From NCBI RefSeq assembly GCF_900108515.1, contig NZ_FNWW01000003.1, forward strand, positions 186,001 through 250,000: a DNA stretch of 64,000 nucleotides, read 5' to 3'. This document shows positions 59,703-64,000 of this stretch, piece by piece (the first letter of the stretch is position 1; each line of letters starts with the position of its first letter). This stretch comes from Halobacillus karajensis (GTDB lineage: Bacteria; Bacillota; Bacilli; Bacillales; Halobacillaceae). The translations under genes and the position numbers were made by a program. The notes beneath the pieces are model-generated. The model saw nothing but the letters and a program-made list of their open reading frames with translations, was not told the origin of the DNA and ran no database searches.

Positions 59703-60584
59703 ATGCCAGTAGGAAAAATAATCAAATCTTTAAGCGGCTTCTATTACGTGTTGTCTGACGGAGAGGTGTACCAATGCAGAGGCCGCGGGAACTTTCGCAA
59801 GAAGAAAGTGACCCCCCTCGTTGGGGATATCGTCGAATTTAAGGCTGAAAACCGTCAGGAAGGATATATCCTTTCGATTAATGAACGAAAAAACGAGTTG
59901 ATCAGGCCTCCGATTGCGAATGTCGACCAAGCATTGATCGTCACTTCTGCTGTTCACCCTGACTTCAACGCCTTATTATTGGATCGTTTTCTGGTACTTG
60001 TGGAAGAAAAACGGATCGAGCCGTTTATCGTCATTTCCAAAATGGATCAGTTGGATCATGCACAAATGGAGATGATGGAAAACTACAAAACTCTTTATGA
60101 AAGGATAGGCTATCCTGTCATCTTATCAGCTGTTAACGATACCGAAGCCATGGAATTGATCCAATCTCATCTTGCTAATCGCACCACGGTAATTGCAGGG
60201 CAGTCTGGTGTCGGGAAATCATCGCTGCTTAATTCCATTGATTCGAGACTTTGCATTGATACGGATGAAATATCCGAAAGTTTAGGACGTGGGAAGCATA
60301 CAACAAGGCATGTGGAACTTTATGAAATTTCCAAAGGCCTAGTGGCGGATACTCCTGGTTTTAGTTCGCTAGAGTTTGGGGAACTAGAAACAGACCAGCT
60401 CGCTGAATGCTTCCCTGAGTTTGTGGAAGTACAAAATGATTGTAAATTCCGCGGGTGTCTTCATTTTAAAGAGCCTAAATGTGCGGTGAAAGCAGCGGTT
60501 GATACTGGTGAAATTTCCAAACAGCGCTATGATCATTATGTACATTTTTTAAATGAAATACAGAACAGAAAGCCGAGGTATTAA
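59703..60584 (+). CDS. rsgA: Ribosome small-subunit-dependent GTPase RsgA (CpgA)
   Basis: A 293-residue circularly permuted GTPase that helps mature the 30S subunit. It has an OB-fold start (about residues 1-65), then G4 VISKMDQ (about 110-116), G1 [13 protein letters not shown] (about 165-177), G3 DTPGF (about 217-221) and a zinc region with [16 protein letters not shown] (about 245-260). Permutation (G4 before G1) is characteristic. In B. subtilis the protein is phosphorylated by PrkC. AGAGGTG precedes the ATG. Confidence 0.96.
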   Translation: MPVGKIIKSLSGFYYVLSDGEVYQCRGRGNFRKKKVTPLVGDIVEFKAENRQEGYILSINERKNELIRPPIANVDQALIVTSAVHPDFNALLLDRFLVLVEEKRIEPFIVISKMDQLDHAQMEMMENYKTLYERIGYPVILSAVNDTEAMELIQSHLANRTTVIAGQSGVGKSSLLNSIDSRLCIDTDEISESLGRGKHTTRHVELYEISKGLVADTPGFSSLEFGELETDQLAECFPEFVEVQNDCKFRGCLHFKEPKCAVKAAVDTGEISKQRYDHYVHFLNEIQNRKPRY

Positions 60585-60586
60585 TT

Positions 60587-61231
60587 ATGACTAAAGTTGC
60601 ACCATCTATTCTAGCTTCTGATTTTGCAAAGTTAGGTGAAGAAATTAAGGACGTGGAAAATGGCGGAGCCGATTATATCCATATAGATGTGATGGACGGC
60701 CATTTTGTTCCGAACATCACGATCGGCCCATTGATTGTGGATAGCATTCGCCCTATCACAGACTTACCCTTAGATGTTCACTTGATGATTGAAAACCCAG
60801 ATCAATATATAGAGGCTTTTGCAAAAGCAGGATCTGATATTATTACCGTTCATCAGGAAGCCTGCCCGCATCTGCACCGGACCATTCAATTAATCAAAAG
60901 TTATGGGGTGAAAGCAGGAGTCGTCATTAATCCCGCCACACCTGCAGAATTGATTCGACCTATTCTAAAGGATGTGGATCTGGTGTTATTGATGACTGTG
61001 AATCCTGGCTTCGGTGGTCAGTCCTTCATCCATTCCGTCGTACCGAAAATTAGCCAGATTGATAAGTGGCGTAAAGAAGAAGGGTTAACCTTTGAAATCG
61101 AAGTCGATGGAGGTGTGAAAGCACAAACAGCAAGGCTATGTACAGAAGCGGGAGCCGATGTTCTTGTCGCTGGTAGTGCCATCTTCAATCAAGAGGATCG
61201 TAAAGAAGCCATTGATGCAATCAGGCAATAA
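60587..61231 (+). CDS. rpe: Ribulose-phosphate 3-epimerase
   Basis: A 214-residue TIM barrel that interconverts ribulose 5-phosphate and xylulose 5-phosphate. Metal and catalytic residues appear in [17 protein letters not shown] (about residues 32-48), [10 protein letters not shown] (about 63-72), [13 protein letters not shown] (about 138-150) and [12 protein letters not shown] (about 172-183). It begins two bases after rsgA and is followed by a terminator. Confidence 0.97.
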   Translation: MTKVAPSILASDFAKLGEEIKDVENGGADYIHIDVMDGHFVPNITIGPLIVDSIRPITDLPLDVHLMIENPDQYIEAFAKAGSDIITVHQEACPHLHRTIQLIKSYGVKAGVVINPATPAELIRPILKDVDLVLLMTVNPGFGGQSFIHSVVPKISQIDKWRKEEGLTFEIEVDGGVKAQTARLCTEAGADVLVAGSAIFNQEDRKEAIDAIRQ

Positions 61232-61239
61232 CGGAAAGC

Positions 61240-61273
61240 AAGCTCAGAGGATAGAGATTCCTTTGAGCTTTTT
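61240..61273 (+). terminator. Intrinsic terminator of rpe
   Basis: A twelve-pair stem (61240-61251 with 61259-61270, one G-T pair) is followed by T residues to 61273. Confidence 0.85.
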
Positions 61274-61454
61274 CATTGTCTCGTTATGATGGAGAAAAGA
61301 GCAGTGTCCCTTTTTTATTAGTGTCTCATTTATTCTAAAAATAAGCGTACATCCCATTAAAAAGCATCAAATATCCACTAGAAATCGCTTTTTTCGGGAA
61401 TCGAGCGGAGAGAATGTGAGAAATGGTGTAGTTGTTATGCAGGAAGGATGAAGG

Positions 61455-62117
61455 ATGATGAAAAGAGTTGTCATTGTTGGTGGAGGTCCAAAATCTTATA
61501 TCCCTGATTTGCAGGAATTCTCTTGTACAGACTGTATTTGGATTGGAGCTGATCAAGGGGCAGAGGTCCTCGTGGAACAGGGGATCACCCCGGATATAGC
61601 CATAGGGGATTTTGATTCAGTAACAGAAGAATCTTTAAAGGAAATTAAAAATAGGTCCCATCGTATTCACATTTATCCAAATGAAAAAGATGAGACAGAC
61701 TTAGAGCTTGCCATAAATGAAGCACTTAAAGAGCAGCCTGAGCATATTCTATTATTCGGAGTGACCGGTGGACGAATGGATCATTCCCAGGCGAACATTC
61801 AGCTTCTATACCCCCTCATGCAAAGGAATATAAAAAGTACACTGATAGACAGACAGAATCAGGTGGAATTAGTATCCGCGGGCATGCATAAACTGGTATC
61901 GGATAAGCGTTATCCCTACATTTCCTTTTTACCAGTCACACTTGAAGTAGAGGATCTCACTCTTCAAGGCTTTTATTATCCACTGGAAAAAGCTTATGTT
62001 CCTTTTGGGTCCACCTTATGCATCTCAAACAGACTGATTGAAGATACAGGTACTTTTTCATTTGAGTCAGGCATACTCTTAGTAATAAGAAGTACAGACT
62101 TGCCTATTAGAGGGTGA
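61455..62117 (+). CDS. thiN: Thiamine pyrophosphokinase
   Basis: A 220-residue enzyme that makes thiamine pyrophosphate from thiamine and ATP. The N-terminal catalytic domain has GADQGAEVLVEQGITPDIAIGDFDSV-type residues (about 30-55), PNEKDETDLELAIN (about 75-88) and GVTGGRMDHSQANI (about 102-115); the beta-sandwich thiamine-binding domain follows. Two ATGs (61455, 61458) follow GGAAGG. B. subtilis has thiN in the same place before spoVM. Confidence 0.93.
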   Translation: MMKRVVIVGGGPKSYIPDLQEFSCTDCIWIGADQGAEVLVEQGITPDIAIGDFDSVTEESLKEIKNRSHRIHIYPNEKDETDLELAINEALKEQPEHILLFGVTGGRMDHSQANIQLLYPLMQRNIKSTLIDRQNQVELVSAGMHKLVSDKRYPYISFLPVTLEVEDLTLQGFYYPLEKAYVPFGSTLCISNRLIEDTGTFSFESGILLVIRSTDLPIRG

Positions 62118-62159
62118 AAAAGGGAGTTCGCATTAGTTCATATAGGAGGAGGGGGCTCT

Positions 62160-62240
62160 TTGAAATTTTATACCATCAAACTCCCACGATTTGTTGGGGG
62201 TCTCGTGCGCGCAGTCATAAGTACATTTAAAAAAGATTAG
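62160..62240 (+). CDS. spoVM: Stage V sporulation protein M
   Basis: A 26-residue amphipathic-helix protein: it starts MKFYTIKLPRFVGGLV and ends in a basic TFKKD, matching B. subtilis SpoVM almost residue for residue. SpoVM recognises the convex forespore membrane and anchors the SpoIVA coat basement. The start is TTG at 62160, with a strong AGGAGGAGGGGG upstream; the gene is far below normal detection length. Position between thiN and rpmB is as in B. subtilis. Confidence 0.95.
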   Translation: MKFYTIKLPRFVGGLVRAVISTFKKD

Positions 62241-62433
62241 GATCAATAGCGGAAGTGGGGCTGGCTTAAGTCGACTTTTTTATCGGTGTCTTGTGTGGAC
62301 GGATAGCTTATGAACATCGCTTTAGCTGGCCACTAAAGCTGAAGAGATCGTATGTGAATGCAGGAGTTCCGATGTAACCATGGGCTGAGCCTCGGAACTG
62401 TTCGATGATGGCCCGTTTCCCTAATGTACACAC
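62241..62433. other. Structured non-coding stretch between spoVM and rpmB
   Basis: No gene is seen. GCTTTAG (62319-62325) pairs with CTAAAGC (62333-62339), and AGTTCCGA (62365-62372) pairs with TCGGAACT (62392-62399) around an inner GGC/GCC hairpin (62383-62391). Such nested hairpins could be an RNA element or a long 3' tail. Confidence 0.4.
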
Positions 62434-62464
62434 AAAAAAGCACCCGGTCCCGGGTGCTTTTTTT
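62434..62464. terminator. Bidirectional terminator between spoVM and rpmB
   Basis: GCACCCG (62440-62446) pairs with CGGGTGC (62451-62457), loop GTCC; six A residues on the left and seven T on the right let it act on both strands. Confidence 0.92.
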
Positions 62465-62494
62465 GTGAGCCGTTTCCGCTAAGCGAAAAGGCGA

Positions 62495-62683
62495 TTATAC
62501 GCGTTGTACTTTGCCGGATTTAAGTTCACGTGCGGTAACGTAAACCTTTTGCGGCTTGCCATCCACAAGGATACGAACTTTTTGTACATTTGCTTTGAAT
62601 TTACGTTTATTAGCGTTCATCGCGTGTGAACGGTGGTTACCTGAACGTGTACCTTTACCAGATAAAACACTTCTGCGTGCCAT
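62495..62683 (-). CDS. rpmB: 50S ribosomal protein L28
   Basis: A 62-residue ribosomal protein: [20 protein letters not shown]-type start, then [40 protein letters not shown]. It lacks the Cys residues of zinc-binding L28 forms. CAGGAGGG precedes ATG 62683 on the reverse strand; the frame is open further but without a better start. It is transcribed alone, convergent with spoVM. Confidence 0.97.
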   Translation of the reverse strand: MARRSVLSGKGTRSGNHRSHAMNANKRKFKANVQKVRILVDGKPQKVYVTARELKSGKVQRV

Positions 62684-62727
62684 GAAAATCCCTCCTGTTA
62701 CATACATAAATCATCAGATACTTAGTA

Positions 62728-62756
62728 ACTTTATCATATAGAAAAATGCTTTGCAA
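62728..62756 (-). promoter_or_regulatory. Sigma-A promoter of rpmB
   Basis: On the reverse strand TTGCAA (62756-62751), 17 bases, then TAAAGT (62733-62728) with extended TGA. Confidence 0.65.
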
Positions 62757-62854
62757 TAATCTAGTAAGAATTATATCAAGAATTTTTTCTTGACAGAACT
62801 AATGAATTGTTACAAAGTATAGTAGGGAAATCCACGTCATTTTCTTGCTTTTGA

Positions 62855-62888
62855 ACACAAATTCATTAAACAAGTTTGTGTTATAATA
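62855..62888 (+). promoter_or_regulatory. Promoter of yloU with overlapping inverted repeat
   Basis: TGT-TATAAT (62880-62888) is an extended, perfect -10. An 8-base inverted repeat, AACACAAA (62855-62862) and TTTGTGTT (62876-62883), overlaps its left edge and could be an operator. Confidence 0.5.
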
Positions 62889-62924
62889 GGGTAGGAATAA
62901 TGAGGATTATAAAGGAGGATCTAT

Positions 62925-63287
62925 ATGTCCGTTGATTTAAATAACCAATATGGTCATATTACTATTAGCAATGAAGTCATTTCAACGATTGCCGGAGGAG
63001 CGGCTGTAGAATGTTATGGGATTGTCGGGATGGCATCCAAAAATCAGATCCGTGACGGTTTATCTGAAATGCTCCGTAAAGAGAATTTTTCTAAAGGGGT
63101 CGTTGTGAGACAGGATGAAGATCGCCTCCACATAGATATGTACATTATTGTGAGCTATGGAACAAAAATTTCGGAAGTGGCTCATAATGTTCAATCACAA
63201 GTGAAATATACACTAAACAAAACAGTCGGATTGTCCGTAGACTCTGTGAATATCTTTATTCAGGGAGTCCGTGTGACAACTGAATAG
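62925..63287 (+). CDS. yloU: Asp23/Gls24 family envelope stress protein YloU
   Basis: A 120-residue Asp23-domain protein: YGHITISNEVISTIAGGAAVECYGIVGM (about residues 9-36), then YIIVSYGTKISEVAHNVQSQVKYTLNKTVGL and VNIFIQGVRV. Family members are linked to cell-envelope stress. AAAGGAGG precedes the ATG. It is followed by fakA, its constant neighbour. Confidence 0.94.
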   Translation: MSVDLNNQYGHITISNEVISTIAGGAAVECYGIVGMASKNQIRDGLSEMLRKENFSKGVVVRQDEDRLHIDMYIIVSYGTKISEVAHNVQSQVKYTLNKTVGLSVDSVNIFIQGVRVTTE

Positions 63288-63318
63288 ATATCGGTTGTAG
63301 TCAAAGGAGGAAGTAAGT

Positions 63319-64000
63319 GTGACGTTACAAAAGTTAGACGGCAAAACGCTTGCCGAAATGATTTTGCAAGGGGCTCAGCACCTGAAGCAGAACTCTCAAA
63401 TGATTGACGCTTTGAACGTTTTCCCTGTTCCGGATGGTGATACAGGGACGAATATGAATTTGTCCATGACTTCTGGAGCCGAAGAGGTACGCTCGGTTGA
63501 TAAGAATCATGCTGGAACTGTTTCGAAGTCTCTATCTAAAGGTTTATTAATGGGGGCTCGTGGAAATTCAGGTGTGATTCTTTCTCAGATTTTCCGGGGC
63601 TTCTCCAAAGCAGTAGAAGAGAAAGAAGTCCTGACAACCAAGGGTTTCGCAGAAGGCCTTCAAGGTGGTGTGACAACAGCTTATAAGGCTGTGATGAAAC
63701 CCGTAGAAGGAACCATTCTCACTGTAGCCAGAGAAGCTGCTGAAGCTTCCGTTGAAATAGCAGAGAATGAACCTGACTTCCTTCCATTTATGGAAGGTGT
63801 GGTCAAGATCGCCAAAGAATCATTGAAAGGAACGCCTGAACTTCTGCCTGTATTAAAAGAAGTAGGTGTTGTTGATAGTGGTGGACAAGGCCTTGTCACT
63901 ATTTATGAAGGGTTTCTTGCTAATTTAAAAGGAGAAGAGCTTCCTGATTTAGAAGAGACGGTTTCTATGGATGATATGGTTAATGCGGAACACCATAAAC
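63319..64000 (+). CDS. fakA: Fatty acid kinase catalytic subunit FakA (YloV), 5' part
   Basis: The first 227 codons of a DAK2-type kinase; the gene runs off the right edge. Recognised: ALNVFPVPDGDTGTNMNLSM (about residues 33-52; Asp residues bind Mg-ATP), GLLMGARGNSGVILSQ (about 75-90), MKPVEGTILTVAREA and GVVDSGGQG. FakA phosphorylates fatty acids carried by FakB proteins. The start is GTG 63319, nine bases after AAAGGAGG, 31 bases after yloU. Confidence 0.93.
   Translation, partial: MTLQKLDGKTLAEMILQGAQHLKQNSQMIDALNVFPVPDGDTGTNMNLSMTSGAEEVRSVDKNHAGTVSKSLSKGLLMGARGNSGVILSQIFRGFSKAVEEKEVLTTKGFAEGLQGGVTTAYKAVMKPVEGTILTVAREAAEASVEIAENEPDFLPFMEGVVKIAKESLKGTPELLPVLKEVGVVDSGGQGLVTIYEGFLANLKGEELPDLEETVSMDDMVNAEHHK

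Overview
The window is a contiguous stretch of Firmicutes chromosome from the Bacillaceae (Bacillus relatives). Gene order closely follows the Bacillus subtilis ylbO-to-yloV region: dcw division/cell-wall cluster, spoIIGA-sigE-sigG, ylm-divIVA, lspA-rluD, the pyr operon, the remA-gmk-rpoZ-coaBC-priA-fmt-rsmB block, prpC-prkC-rsgA-rpe-thiN-spoVM-rpmB and yloU-fakA. It is a spore former (spoVD, spoVE, spoIIGA, sigE, sigG, spoVM) and has bacillithiol (bshC). The MurE carries the DNPR signature usual for meso-diaminopimelate enzymes. Several proteins have long acidic tails (DivIB, PrkC), and the overall make-up suggests a moderately halophilic genus such as Halobacillus, Thalassobacillus or Pontibacillus; that genus-level guess is inference only. 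No phage, insertion sequence, CRISPR array, rRNA or tRNA was seen.

Layout. 1-2.7 kb: end of a crotonase-like gene, ylbO, ylbP (reverse), panE and a DUF3397 membrane protein. 2.9-4.6 kb: bshC. 4.7-23 kb: mraZ-rsmH-ftsL-pbpB-spoVD-murE-murF-mraY-murD-spoVE, then a gene-free gap where B. subtilis has murG and murB, then divIB-ylxW-ylxX-sbp-ftsA-ftsZ. 23-25.7 kb: spoIIGA-sigE-sigG. 26-30 kb: ylmC-ylmD-ylmE-sepF-ylmG-ylmH-divIVA. 30.2-31.6 kb: lspA-rluD (no ileS). 31.6-43.5 kb: pyrR-P-B-C-AA-AB-K-D-F-E with three PyrR attenuators. 43.5-46.4 kb: a small membrane protein and a large FUSC-family membrane protein behind an unusually perfect promoter. 46.5-48.4 kb (reverse): an unannotated 41-residue basic protein with a sigma-G-like promoter, and rqcH. 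48.6-56.7 kb: yicC-type gene, remA, gmk, rpoZ, coaBC, priA, fmt, rsmB (def and rlmN absent). 56.9-62.2 kb: prpC, prkC, rsgA, rpe, thiN, and the 26-residue spoVM. The right end holds rpmB (reverse), yloU and the start of fakA.

The genes join peptidoglycan precursor synthesis, the divisome and its membrane anchors, and the switch to sporulation with de novo UMP synthesis and translation/GTPase functions. No wholly novel multi-gene system is evident. The most notable signals are regulatory: a sigG ribosome-binding site hidden in a hairpin that only read-through transcripts should contain; a spoIIGA that lacks any ATG/GTG/TTG start after its promoter; a consensus promoter whose entire 17-bp spacer is an inverted repeat; a second, inverted pair of MraZ-type boxes; mutually exclusive hairpins over the spoVE start; and a forespore-type promoter in front of an unannotated small basic gene.
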